From assembly GCF_028389875.1 (NCBI RefSeq), contig NC_084663.1:204941876-205005875 (forward strand): 64,000 bases of DNA, read 5' to 3'. Both the position numbers and the translations under genes were made by a program. This document shows, piece after piece, positions 22,801-35,635 of this stretch (position 1 is the first letter of the stretch; each line of letters opens with the position of its first letter). The stretch comes from Rhea pennata (Eukaryota > Chordata > Aves > Rheiformes > Rheidae). The notes under the pieces were generated by a model that was not told the origin of the DNA, searched no databases, and was given only the letters and a program-made list of their open reading frames with translations.

Positions 22801-25800
22801 GAGCTGATCCTGACAGTATATCCACCAGGAAGGGATACCTGAGCCTGGTCTCAAGCCCACATTCATCTGATAACCCACTTTTCAAACAACCAGCTTATTC
22901 TGCTGTGAAGATTTAGGTCAGTCTAGAGATGGAGAGCTTGAATACTGTCTCATGCATTATAAACCCACACTTTCAGTGACATGTAATAACTCATCCTATC
23001 ATCAGCACAGATGCCAGGCTCAGCTCATCCTACATGCAGGATGGATACTCTGAGCCTGACATGCTACAGCTCGCAATATGAATCAAGCCATATTACACCC
23101 TACTTCTAACTTTGCAGTGGAGACAGGGTCTAGTAGACTGGCACACAAGTGTTAAAACCAATAGCAAGGCTTAAAATAGACCAGTTAGAATAAAAAGTGA
23201 AATTTCTACCTGTACCTCCACTTTTAAGACCAACAGTATCATGCGCCAGACCTGTTGCTAGGAAGGGCCAAATTTTGGGTCCTAAATATTTTTCATAAAG
23301 CAAGCACCATGTTCTAGAAAGTCCTAGAGCCCTTATCCAAACGTTGTGTATGCCAGGACTACAAAAAGCCCAAGTGGAAAGAGTAATAAACTTCAACATG
23401 TGCATGAGGTACTAAAACTTACTCAGCCTGAGTTCCTGCAGGCAGATTGGATATCAGAGCAGCCCACACATGCTCTTTGGGGTCCGAACATCACACTGGC
23501 CAGTCCTCCTCTCCTTTGCTTGACTTGCAGGGCAATGTAAATCCATAGTGGCAATCTGATTTACATGGCAAGAAAGGAGAATCAATTTGATTGGAAATTT
23601 GGAATAAAAATGACCTGTGCCAAAACTAAGACAGAAACTGCGGTCTCCTCCTGGCTGCAGTCTTTGGGGTGAGACAATGTGTAAGCTAAGTTTTGGTCTT
23701 TTAACTTTTATTTGGGTTGTATCACTCTAAAAATCCCTCTAGTGGGAATGTCAGGAAGGGATTTTGTCACTTGTTAAAACAACAGTCTCTCATTCTCCAA
23801 ATTAGATTTTGAGAAAGTACTAAAAAGATCAAAGATTCCTTTTCCTTCAGTTCTGCTGGCCTGGCATGTCCTGTGAGATGTGCCTTATATGACCGCTGCA
23901 GTGTTGAGTCAATCTTCCTACTGGTCTTCACAAAACATTTTAGGGACAAATTCCTCCCAGCTCCCAATTCAGGCACCCAAACTCCAGCGGTTTTAATTAT
24001 TTACCACCTAACCCCAGCTCCAAGTAACACAAATCAGCGCTTCCTTTTTGGAATAGCCCATTCCCTGCCGCCCTAAATACGGCTTTCTCTGTGTCCTCAG
24101 AAGTGTCCTGACCTGGAGACACAGACTGCAACCAGGCACCATCACCTGCCACTTGCCAGTCACCAGGCACTTCCGCTAGCATTGCCAGGAGGTCTTCTGC
24201 TGCCAGCATTAGTGCCACATGACCTCTTCCATGCGCCACCTAGGCTGTACTGCGTTCCTGCAAATCTGAAGCAAAAAAATAAATGAAATTTCCATCTCCA
24301 ATATGTTCAGGGTAGTTCCTAGGATGTCCCCCTGATGCAGGCCTAGGCAGGGAGCCAGGGGCAAGCCTCTAATGGACAGAGTGACGCCTGCGGTGCTCCA
24401 AGAGGAAATCACCCATGACGCATTCACAAGGGTCTGAGCTATGACTGCCTTCAATTACCAGCATTTGCTTCCATGGGTGACACCAGTAATTACATCAGTG
24501 TTGCCCAGTCATGGCCATTATTCGAAAGGCAACATGCCTAAAATATTTCAGCAGTCATTCTGCAAGGGACAGATTCAATTTGCTGTGGTGCTGCCCATTT
24601 CCAGCAGACCCTGCAAGGTGTCACGTCCTCAAGTGAGAGTAAACGCGGGGAGCGAGGCCAGGAGAGCGGAGCTGCTGCTGCAGCAGGTTGTGGGTCTCCA
24701 GAGTGCTCTTCACGGACGGCACCTGCTCAGCCTTTCTGCAATCTTAGAGAAGTCCTTAGAGAAAGAGGTTTCTGGCTTCTGCAACTCAGTAAGACCAAAT
24801 GAGGACACGGATGTGCTGACAGAGCCAATCAAAGAAAATTCCTTATGCCAGATTTACTCTGCATGAAATAGAGAAGTACTAGGTGATTCACATAAAAAGA
24901 GCTATTGTGACTATGGTGTAGATGTTTAAATGGTCCATTTAAAATAGACCAGCTTAATCATGCTTAATTATTGCCTTGCTTAATTATAACTCTAGCTTAA
25001 TTCTAAAGAAGTTCTCAACCCCAGTCTGCACATATCACCACTCCTGCATTGGCAGAATTCGGGAAGAAAGGCAGGGTCATGCTCCTCTGGCATCCCAGGA
25101 GATGGAATGACAAATTCTTGTGCTATTCTAGAGATGAAGAGGGAAGACATAAGGTTTCCTTTCTGTATTTTCCTCTTTTTTGAGACTATTTTCACTCTGC
25201 ACACAATGGGTATATGTACTATTTGTTTTGCTGAATTCTGCAGTTGAAAATACTTATTCTGCTAATAATGAATATACAAAGTGCTATGATGAGCAAACTA
25301 GAAGTAGAGTATCCTGGAAAATGTGTGAAAAGAGCTCCTTTTCTTGGCATTGTGCAACACTGCGGCCCCTTTCTAGAAACCCAGTTTTGCAGAGAGAATT
25401 CTTAGGCAATAAATGATAGCTTTAGACTTTATTCTTTCAAGGTGCACTCGTGTCAGCTGAAGGGTTGTATCAGTGATGGACCTTCTGATGTCATAGCCAA
25501 ACTGTAACATAAATAACTTTATTTAAGTGGAAATTCTTTTTATCTTGTTGGTGTAACTTTGTTTTTTGTTTTCTGAAATTAAAACCTACTTTGTCTTGTG
25601 GGATTAAGATTTCAGGGTGATAGAAACAGACATCCAATTACTCTCCTCCATCCCACATTGCCAGAAGTGCCTATATTTGAACTGAATTTTATATTTCCCC
25701 ATTTCATGGAATAAAGCTTCAGTTGCTGAGCTACAGAATAAAAGACAAGAAATAAAAGACAAGAAGGGAGACACGGTGAATCCTGCTCATGGGCCTTTGG

Positions 25801-27200
25801 ACTCTACTCAGAGGAAAAGAACCCTGAAATATTCAGCAAATGGGATTCAAATTCCTGAACAGTTTTAGGTCAATCAAAACAAGATCCTGATACCAAATAA
25901 GTTCTATTCAGCATCAAAATATTATTTGCCTGGGTGATTCCTGGTATTCTTTAAGCCTTCCTGACTTTTAGCACAGGACTATAAAATTTGAGAAATAGGT
26001 CTTCCAGTGGCACTTATGCAGCTTCCTGGGAAAGACTGTGCCTCTGCTTGTGCCACTAGGCACCACATCTCTGAGGTCCCCAGAGACTCAGACCACTGCA
26101 CCAGGCTGGAAAACCCCACCCAGCCTTCGTGAACGTGAGGCGTGGATATATTTGCCTTCATTTGTCTCTGGGAAGGACTTCATGGCAGATCCGCTTCCTT
26201 AGGCATCACCAGCAGGTATGGGCACAGCACACAGCAGACGAGACAAGGACGACAGAAAGAAGACGGAGGGAGAGAGAAAAACGATAAAGAAGAGCTCAGC
26301 AAATTTCCCTGCTGGTATAAGACATGTCCTACCGCCCATGCGCTGGCGGGCCCCCGTGCTCCTGGGGAGCCGGTGGAAAGGCAGAGGCATCGCCAGGGAG
26401 AGGTTTCTCCACCCAGTACCCACCACCGCGCTGCCCAGCCAGCGCCCAGCCCCAGCCCAGATCTCACCTCACCTTCTGGAAGGGACAGCAATGACCTCAG
26501 AAGCTCAAGGAAGAGGGGTTTTTTTCGCCACAAGCTTCCTGAAAACAAGCAATTTTATCTTTATGGTTTGGTTTCCCATTTAAAGAACATAAAGGTATTG
26601 TTACGTCCTGGCTTCAGAAGTGTGTAGAGGGGTGAGTAACGTCTTGGACGTGTTTCAGTGCCCCGCGGTGATGGCCTGCTTCACTACCAACGTTGAGCAG
26701 GGCGATATGGGCAAGAGCAGCCGCCTGGACGCCCCCAGGGTGCAGCTGAGGGTGTAGTTTGCTAAGCCTCTAATCTGATAAAAGTTATTTCCGAATGTCT
26801 CTTTTCTACTCAGCATCTGTGCACTCCCCAGATACGCATTCCTGCACCTGTCAAGGTTGAATTTCACTTCATTTTTTTCTTCTGTTTTCCTAACTCCCAA
26901 AGCCGAGAAACCTCAAACCACCGCGAGACTCGGACAGTACACACAGCTTAAAAAGTCGAGGAATGCTGACAAACCAGGATTGCCCGTGATCGTTCCTCTC
27001 AGAAATACTGATCCGTTTGGGATAAGGATACTTTGTACTGGGCCCCCGCCAAAAAGTGAAAAGGCAGAAAGAAACCACTGACAAACCAAGCGCGGGATGT
27101 GGCCGCTTCCTGCTTCAAATGCTGAAAATTACCTTTTTAACCCCGTGCCGTCCAACTAATGGAGGGTCTTTTCACTTTCAAAGTAAGGCAAGTTTGGGCT
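19900..27200. other. Long gene-poor intergenic stretch
   Basis: No recognisable exon or RNA gene. Short open frames occur on both strands in the more GC-rich parts (24.4-24.9 kb and 26.2-26.6 kb) but their overlapping translations are low in complexity and match no family I know. Distal control elements for VSTM5 could lie here but nothing in the text alone shows them. Confidence 0.5.
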
Positions 27201-27229
27201 GCCAGCTGCACACGAAAGAGGAGAGTCCA

Positions 27230-28110
27230 CCAAGATGTTACCTGTTCCTCTTCCACGACTTCGTCCTGCGTTCGGGCCGCTGCTTCGGCAGCCTGCGGCT
27301 CCCTCCCGCTCGCTGCCAGCCCGTCGCTAGCCCGCAGCCACCGAAAGCATCTCAAGGAAAGTGGTGCTTAATCGCCAGCCCCTTTGGGCCCTGCAGAAGT
27401 GCCCTGAAATCTCTGTGAGCCTCTCTCCTCCGCATTTTCTCCCAAAGTTTAGAAGCAATTTCTCAAGGTGAAATTGCCTCTAAAATGCTATTGCAGGTCG
27501 CTGGATATGAGGCTGGAATCTCTGCGAATTTTTAACTTTAGAGTAACTTTTCTTTTCTTTAGCAAAAGACAAGGTCAAGCATTTGTTTCTGTACAAAAAA
27601 AAAAAAAGTCAAGGAAAAAAAAACACTTTGTACACAGCATTTCAAAGTACTCATGCAGCATATTAGAGAGCAAAAGGAGCTTCCTGGCTCCTCTCCGGCT
27701 GTTGTTGCAGTTGTTAATGTGGTTTTGTTCCATTATTAATGACACCAGAAAGAGAAATCAAACCTTCCAGACAGACCTGAGAGACTCCCAGGCAGCAAAG
27801 AGAAGGCAGGAAAAAAAAATGAAACTATGCATGTAGCAATAAAAATCTCCAGTCTTCTACGGCACTGAGTCTGCAGTTTACCAGGCTCTTTGTAATTAAA
27901 ATAGGAAAGGTAATTCTCCACAACCCATACTTTATTGTTTGATATGCTCATATTTCCTACAGCTGCTCTTTGCCACACAGAGAAAAGGGAAACCGGAGGA
28001 GCGACGTTAACGGCCGCGACGCCTGCAGCAGCGTAGCGCCGGGCCCGGCCGCGTGTGGAGCGGCGGGATTTCGACAGAAAGCTGCGTTCGGAAAACACAT
28101 CATGCTCGAG
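27230..28110. promoter_or_regulatory. CpG-dense patches ahead of the VSTM5 CpG island
   Basis: Two short blocks, about 27240-27345 and 27995-28110, are dense in CpG inside ordinary AT-rich DNA, 1-2 kb before the main VSTM5 island. They may be shores or separate regulatory elements. No transcript structure could be read from them. Confidence 0.35.
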
Positions 28111-29019
28111 CCGGAGCAAGCGATCTCACAACTAACACCGCAATCTGGATTTTCTGCAAAATTGCTCTGAGTTAACGGTCAAATCAACATTGCTGTGGAA
28201 GAGCAGGGTGGGCCGGGGGGTCCCATTTGCTCCCATGTGATGGAAACCCCCTGCCAGGGTCTTGCACATTTTCTTTGCGCCCACCGTGGCCATTTTGAGA
28301 TAAAATATCTCTAGATATTTTATAATTTTTCCTTTTAAAAGAAGGAATTTGAAGTTTCTTTGCAATTATATGTTGACACTGAAAGTTAACTTATCCTAAC
28401 ATCTGACCTATACCCCAAAGGCAATATTTTTGGAAGCCCTTGAGACCTGGATTTGAATTTCATGACTAACATCTGACTTTACAATAGACCAGATTAAATC
28501 AGTGGAACCCATGTGACACATTTCAGATTATTCAAAGTTTAATTAATTTTATACAAGCATTTGCCCCATGTGCTATGCTACCAAAATAGGACACTGAGCC
28601 AGGAGCTCAAAAAAAATAAATAACTTTAAAAAATCAAAAAGGAAAATGACATAAAGTCACATTACCGTGAGATCTTCTTTAATGCTTTGAGGAACAAATT
28701 CACCATGAAGTTACTTTTTTCAGTAATCTCATTCTCAGCAAGGACACGTTGACATGATATTGGCCTGACAGAGCAAGGGGGGGGAGGGTTGGCAAAGCAC
28801 AGGAACAGGATCAAGCAGATGGGGCGCATGGGGGGCTCCCTCCAGGGTGCCTTTGTGGACAAAGTGTCAGCGCACTTCCAGATGCCCCCAGCAAATCAGT
28901 GCAGGCTGCAAAACCTACTTAAAAGCAAATATTCAGGCAACGGGTCTTCACTGACTTCTTTTTCCCCGGCATCTCCACCTGGCTCCTTGCTGCGGAGATG
29001 CGGCAGAAATCAAGGGAGC

Positions 29020-30560
29020 TGCTGATCTGGTCGCGTCCTGAACGAGACGAGGGCTCTGGAGTCCGCGCAGCGTTCAGTCTTCCCACCCTGAGCCTGAGCT
29101 AACCCCTCTGCGCTGCCCCTGAGGTGCGCAGGGAGGAAACCCGAATCGCACCAGCTTCGCCCCGGAGTTTTTGGCTGGCTGCCCGTGGAAATGTCGCGCC
29201 TGCTGGACCCCCCCGCCGCGCCGCGCCGCGCCGCGCCGCGCGGCCGCCTGCCGCGGGGCCGCGCCTCGGCCGCCGCTCGCTGCTGGCACCTCGCTGGGAG
29301 CAGCGGGAGGCAGCGGCGGGAGGAAGAGGAGGAGGAGGAGGAAGAAGAGGGCGACCAAGAGGCCCGGCAGCCCCGGCGGCCGCTGCTTAAATGCGACCCC
29401 GCGGGTTTCGGCTTGCCGGCGCGGATGAGACCTCTCCCGGGCTGCCGCCGACGGGCCGTGGCCGTGGGCGCCGCGGCCCTCTGCCTGGCGGCCGCCTGGG
29501 CGCTCCAGAGTAAGTGCGGGGCGGCGGCGGCGGCCGCTGCGCTCCCACGCGTGTCCGCGGCGCGGCGCGGCCCGGGACTCCCCCCGCCTCCGGCAAGCAC
29601 CGGGGCTGCGCTGCCGGCGGGGAGCGGGGGCGGGGGGGGAGGGGGGAGAGCTGCGCCCGGCTCGGCCTCGCGAATACATATATAGCCGGGAGGAGCAGCC
29701 CACGCGTGTGCGTGTGCGCGCGTGTGCACACGCGTGGGGTGGGGGGGAATCGCGCAGACACTGCTCTCTGCGGGCTGGAAACGTTAAGAGCGTCGGCGCT
29801 CGGAGGGAGTTAGGGAGCTGAGAGGCAGCGCTGGGGCTGCGGAGGGGCGAGCGGGGCGCCCCGCGTCCGGAGGCACGGGCAGCTCTTCTCTTCAAACAAG
29901 AAGGGCAACGAGAAAACGCAGAGCAAACAGCACCAGCCCGAACGGATCGAGTCGAGCTGAGAAATGCAGCCGCCGGCAAGGAGGGAAGGTGAATTTGGGG
30001 TGAACGGGGATGGTGTGGCACATGGACGGACAGACAGACCGCTCGTGGCCGCTCCTGGCAAAGGCAGCGGTAAAGGAGGCTGCCGCCAGCATCCGCGCCC
30101 GGGACCCAGGGTGGGGAGCGCTCCGGTGGGGAGGCCGACTCGGGTGGACCCGGGTGGAAGCAGGACAGCGCCGGGCGCTGATGGAGGAACTACCCTCAAA
30201 GTCCCTCTGTCGCCAATCAATAGCATTTTATTCGGCTTTATTTTTATTGCTCTGCGCGGAGAGCGCCCGCGTGCAGGCGCGCTGCTGCCGGCCGTTTTCC
30301 CCGCTTGCTGCGAGCCTGCGTGGCCTTGTGCGGTGCAAACACGGCATCGCTCCTAGTCTTGACGCTCCGTCGGACAAATAGTTCGGAGTCGGGTGTTTGC
30401 AGTAGGCCGGGGACGCAGACCCGCCGCATTCAGAGCGGCGCTGGTGTCCTCCTCCGCTCTGGCGCGCGTGCACGGCCGCGCGCGTAGCAGCTAGCTTGGC
30501 AGCGGGGGGAGCAGAGCGCGGCGCAGCGGCCTTGCGCCCGGGCGCGATGTTTGCTCTCGA
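29020..30560 (+). promoter_or_regulatory. VSTM5: CpG island spanning the VSTM5 promoter and first exon
   Basis: A strongly GC- and CpG-rich block of about 1.5 kb surrounds VSTM5 exon 1 and the start of intron 1. It includes a GCC/GCG run at about 29213-29240, a purine run of GAG/GAA codon-like units at about 29320-29350, and a Z-DNA-prone palindrome at 29701-29736. No TATA box is evident, as is usual for island promoters. The transcription start was not fixed. Confidence 0.75.
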
Positions 30561-33500
30561 GGCCGAGGCAGCGCTGTTCGGATTACACTGCTTCAGGTGA
30601 GCTAGGCAGAGTGCACATTAAAAATGCTTCCAAATGTTTAGGGATTGCATTGCCAAACTTGGCTTTGCCGGTTGGACAGAGCCGTAACGAGTGTTTGCAA
30701 ACAGTGTAATGGCAGCTCACGGGAGAACGTTTTATACTGTGATCGCACGTTCAAAACAAAGCCGTAAAGGAGCACGGCGGTGAGGCGCTCAGCTCACCCG
30801 TGGTCAGGGATGGAGCAAAAGCCTTTAAACAAGCACGTGTGACAGAAAGAACAATTCGAACCGTTTGCAGTAATGACCAGAAGTTCCCGTCCGTTCTGCT
30901 TATCTAGCTGTCGTAAAACTCTTTTTCGCAGGTCTCTCGTGCATACGTGGTGAAACCGAAACCCCGGCGAGCGTGGTGCCCTGCGAAGGGACCGGGTAGC
31001 GCGGGATTACCCCACGAAGGGGTAATCCCAGGAGTGTTACCATGGAAAAAGCCCTGATCTCATGTGCCTAATAAAAATGTGGGGGCTGGGGCTTTCTCCT
31101 ATGCTGGTCACTTAGACCAGGACGTGAGAAGCAAACTGTCTCCCCACCAAATTATACATTACCTTGACCAGCAGAGCTTCTGCAGACCAAATACTGTGTT
31201 ACTCCACTAAATTCTAGTAGAGATCCCAAACGGAGCAGAGCTGGCTTGTAATTTTTTACTCGTCTCTCTCACTCTCTATTTGTGGTTGCTTGGGGCTTTC
31301 TGGCCCAGGGAAAAAGAAAGTTTTTTTTTTTTTTTTTCATTTTTTCCCATGGAGATCTTTTTCTTTCTTTTCTTTAATTTTCTCCTGTGAGTTTGCACCG
31401 CCTCCAGGAGGCTCCCCCAGCAAGGCTTGCTTTGCGCCGTTTCAGTGTAGCTCAGGATCCGGCGCTCTCTGACTTCTGGGTTACAGATATTTGGAAACAA
31501 ACATTATTTGTCAATTCAGCAATGGCAGAGACGCTGCTCAAGCAGCAAGAGAGCGATCCGGTGAGCTGGTCCCTGCTGAACCCTTCAGAAGGGTGATTCA
31601 GAAGCAAGGTGTACTCTGTGCTTTATCTGGCTTTTGTCTGGTTTGATTTCTGTGGGTTGATAACTGAATTTCCATCTCCAGCCAAGTCTCTTAAACATGC
31701 CACTAATTCGAAAAATATGTATGCCTCTTGAAACTCGGATGTTTGGTGTTCATCCAAATCTGCATGCAACCCCCCCCACACACATGTAAGCAGGATTATT
31801 GCAGTTACACATTAAACCGCATTAAACACTGGTTACTTCAGGTCAACAGAGTTATGAACAGCTCCATAATCACACCCCTAAGAACTGTATGAGAATTAAA
31901 TATTCTTTTGCATCTATTCTTGCCTTGGAAAATGAGTGCCTAGCTTTCACATTAGCAAAGCTGGGCACCTTTGATTATCTGTGATTTATCTGCACTGGCA
32001 TGTAACTGGCTGCTTTTCCTTCATTTACATTTTGCTGTTGTCTCGAATGACTGATTACACATTATTACTAATTTACAATCCATTTGGTATTGTAAGCAGT
32101 CAGCTAAGCTTCTCTCATCCTGAAAATGTGACCAGCTCCTTGCCTAGTTGTCATACGCTTAAGCCTGCTGCAGTTCTTGCTTTTGAGGGATGGTAATCAA
32201 CTGACATTAGCAGATTACCTTGGCCGTGGCAATTAAGCTTGCAATTTCAACGCAGGCTTTCAAAGGAAAGCCGGTTACTGATGCATACAAAAGATGCATA
32301 TTTATCTACACAATTCTTGATCCACAGCATAAGGTAAATAAACAAGATTTTATACAATCATATTTCCTCAAAATGTTGGTTTTCTTTTTTTTGGGGGGGA
32401 TGGGGGTATTAGGTTGTCTTAGCCTCTCTGAAGCCCACATAAAGTGGGATGTTATAACCGACTTTCAGAAGCATAATAGCCATCTCCTGATTATTTTATT
32501 TGCCAGCTGCCTAGCAATTAAGTTGTAAACAAATCACCATGAAACATCTGAACTTTGGATAAAGCAGGATAGCAGAGATGGGAGGTGAGGGCTGCTCACA
32601 GGAGATGTGTCTATGCCTGAGGAAGGAGGTGGGTGCCGAGACTTGAAAAGATAGTGCAGTGCAGGCAGCAGGTACCTGTAACAGAGATCTTCACTGTAAA
32701 CTATGAAGCAACTGCAGCATCTACTTTTCCCATATATTTACACACAGAATTTGGTAGTTAAAATGTGTTAAAGGTGAGATTTATGAAAGCAAGTGAAGAT
32801 TTCCATATCTTAATTTGAGATATATTCAAGATTAGAGTTTTCAGAAAATGTTGCCCTCTCTCCCCCAAAAAAGACTCTTCCAAACCATCTTCTCTTGGGT
32901 AGACTGAAACATGTACGATTACATGTCCTGTAAGGCAGAAACATTTCTCCTAACTATAACCAAATAAACTGGGTATCTATAAGTTAGATGTGTCTCCTGT
33001 GGTCAGGAGAGAGACAGAGACTGCAGAGGATAACCCATCTTCTAAGAAGCACTGCTGAGCTGGGCAGGATGACTCACCTCCCAGAGCTACCTCTCTTCCC
33101 AGAGACTAAAGAGGAAGCTCCTCCTAATTTTTAGACTACACATAACGCATGATTTTCTGAAAGCCAATACTGAAGTGAGATAAATACCAGCCTTAGCTGG
33201 ATCTGTCTCCTATGTTGTCATCAGACGGTCATGTCAGTGATTACAGAGTCTACCTAGGGTGCTCATGTTTGTCCCACACAGCCCAAAATCTGCGCAGTGG
33301 CTGAGCACCAGCCGTGGTGTCAAGACGCTGCACCCTGCCCGTGACACTTGCTGCAGTGCCACCTCCACGCTCATTGCCCTCCTTTGTTTTTCAGCCCCCG
33401 GAGGAGTATCGCTGCTTGTCCCGCAGCCCAACATCAATGCAACAGTGGCACAAAACATCCTCCTCTCAGTTGAATACTCTTGCAGGGGTGTCGCCACCAT

Positions 33501-35635
33501 TGAGTGGAAGCATGTGTCAAGCCGAGGTACCACAAAAATTGTTGAGTGGAAGAGCGGGAATTATGTTAACACATCCACAGTCTACAAGGACAGAGTGACT
33601 ATTTTTGAAAATGGCTCTATACAGCTTCTGAACGTGGGTGTGAGAGATGCTGGCTACTATTTTGTCACCGTAACAGACGAGTATGGAATGAACATCTACG
33701 GGACCATCGTAGTCAACGTTTACGGTATGAGCTAGACAGGAGTGCTTGGTTTTACCATGTGTTTAAACATCAGTCTGCTCATGATCAATTTATATTACAT
33801 TTTTCTGTCCTCCCTACAGAGATTATTTATGAAGATTTACATTTTGTAGCAGTTTTCTTTGCATTTCTCACTGGGGTATCTGCCATTTTGATCTGCTTCA
33901 TGTGGCTGTGTAACAAATCCCTGCATCTATTCCAGAAGACGACACACAAACTAACAGGTATTGCCCTAAAGAATTCAGTCAGGGTATGAGGTTTTCAGGT
34001 TTGAATTTTGAGCCTAACTTTCACTTACGGTTAGAGCTACTACAAAAGTGCTAAGCAGCAGGGAGACAAGATTAGAAGGCTCAGCTGAGTTATCTTGTTC
34101 AGCTCTACTCACATAGTCAACTGAGTAATAGATAATCAATCCAGAAAGATCTGCAGAACATCAGCTCTACACATTTCCCATCAGAGACCACAAAAAACTT
34201 TCTAAAACTTTCCATCACTAATTGCAGAATTTTGAGAGAAAAGGCCAGATCTTCAATGTCACAGGATATAAATCAAAGCCAAGAGCATCAGCAGTGCTCT
34301 CGGTGTCGGCAACAGCAATGTCACGGGATATAAACCAAAGCCAAGAGCATCAGCAGTGCTCTCGGTGTCGGCAACGGAAAGGAATTTCCTAGGGGAAAAG
34401 CCAAACAGCCCTTGGGAGTGGAATCCATCTCATTTTATAGAGGGCAGCACTGCTCACCCTCCTTCCAAAACTCCCTTTAATCTGCCCTCTCATCTAATTA
34501 GCTGCTACTTTCAATGAACAGTGACTAGTACCAAAATCAGACTCCTAACAAAAGCCAAAACAAGACATCAGTCTCGGATCAGGAGAACACAAGGTAGGCA
34601 TCGAAGGGAACATTCACACATTAGTGGAGAAACTTTCAAGCCAAAACCAGGGATATACTGCCGCAGCAGCAAGGCAAGATGCCACACTATGGGCTTCAGC
34701 TCAAGCTCTAGGCACAGCGCTTCCTCCCAGGAACATTTCAGACATCTACCTGCCTTCTTTGTAAGTGCAGATCCACTAGTGGTTTCTTGCCCTGTAGGTA
34801 AGAATTCTGTGTTTCTTCCTTGAACCACAGCTCAAATACCAATGTTTTTCCAGACCAACATAGATAGTCCAGCAATCCTAAGCCTTGGGGCCCAGACTCT
34901 TTCCTGAGTCTGGATCTCAGGAAAAGATCCTGCAGATGCTAATGCGATGAGAAGAGATGAATTCGGCTCAGGCTGTCTCTTCCTGCTATGGCTCTAAGGG
35001 CTGCTGAAGTTTTCACAGTGTGCACGTAGTTGATGAATTTCTATAGTTGTTGAAAATTTGCATGTCATGACAGACTATGTAGGCTTATGTTCAGATAAAG
35101 TCTCCCTTCTGAAAGAGTTAAAGCCGATGTTCCTACAGAGCCAGAGTTTTACATAGTGTGAATCAAACGCGCTTGTTGGGCGCAATTCTGGTTACTTCCT
35201 CTATAGTCAATGTGTAGTCACCAAGAACATGATTCAAAGCAGGAACCTAACTTTAGTCCTCTGATTCCACCTTGGAAGAGTTCTCCTTTCAACTGTCATT
35301 GAAGAAAGGAATAAGGATCAGCCCTGTAGACTTCAGGTTAGTTTTGATTATGTCTTTAGTCTTATCCTTGAAGAAAACAGTGTCACTTTAAGGATAGTGA
35401 GGGACTGTTTATACAGTTTTCTTTTCTTTTTTTTTTTGAAAAGATGTCTTATATTTGAAAATATTACAATTATTCTCCAATTGTAGATTAGTAAGTTTGA
35501 ACAAATACTAAGAAGTTCACAATGTCTCAGCAACTGACACACAATTTTGGAATCCAATTGCCAATCAATAAAATTATCCTTTTATTTGCAGCAAGCACAA
35601 CTGAAGAGATTGAACTGGAAACCATTGAGTGTTAG
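29425..35635 (+). CDS. VSTM5: V-set and transmembrane domain-containing protein 5 (VSTM5), 4 coding exons, 198 aa
   Basis: A small type I membrane protein with one V-type immunoglobulin domain; the mammalian protein acts at neuronal membranes in protrusion and spine formation. Coding exons: 29425-29509, 33395-33724, 33820-33957, 35592-35635, all GT-AG and in frame. It starts MRPLPGCRRR as in human, followed by a hydrophobic signal peptide to about residue 28. The Ig domain spans about 31-138, with the blocks LSVEYSC, TIEWKH, KIVEWKSG, DRVTIFENGSIQLLNVGVRD and GYYFVTVTDE. Sites for N-glycosylation are NAT, NTS and NGS. The membrane segment covers about 148-169 after EIIYEDLHF, and the short cytoplasmic tail ends TEEIELETIEC, close to human TEEIELEDVEC. 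Human VSTM5 is about 200 residues. An in-frame ATG at 29185 could add 80 residues, but the conserved start argues against it. It is convergent with MED17. Confidence 0.95.
29701..29736. repeat. Alternating pyrimidine-purine palindrome (Z-DNA-prone)
   Basis: All 36 bases alternate pyrimidine and purine. The first 11 (cacgcgtgtgc, 29701-29711) are the exact reverse complement of the last 11 (29726-29736). It lies in VSTM5 intron 1, 192 nt after the exon 1 border, inside the CpG island. Confidence 0.9.
31003..31029. repeat. Perfect inverted repeat, 11-bp arms, 5-nt loop
   Basis: The arm gggattacccc at 31003-31013 pairs exactly with 31019-31029 across the loop acgaa, in VSTM5 intron 1. Confidence 0.9.
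34254..34376. repeat. Tandem duplication, two copies of a 62-bp unit
   Basis: The unit beginning caatgtcac at 34254 recurs at 34316 with period 62 and only a few differences. It lies in VSTM5 intron 3, about 300 nt after the exon 3 donor. The low divergence suggests a fairly recent event; copy number may vary between individuals. Confidence 0.9.

Noticed and set aside
24441-24866. 141-codon plus-strand frame
   Set aside because: No domain, no splice signals that make sense, and no recognisable product.
26142-26627. Overlapping frames of 120-160 codons on both strands
   Set aside because: They lie in a GC-rich patch, disagree in frame and match no family I know.
29010-30021. Long minus-strand open frames (239 and 315 codons) over the VSTM5 island
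   Set aside because: They are made of alanine, arginine, proline and serine runs, overlap each other in different frames, and follow from the GC-rich base composition.
33259-33394. Frame running into VSTM5 exon 2 from the left
   Set aside because: It is intronic; a CTTTGTTTTTCAG acceptor ends at 33394, and joining to exon 1 there restores the known protein.
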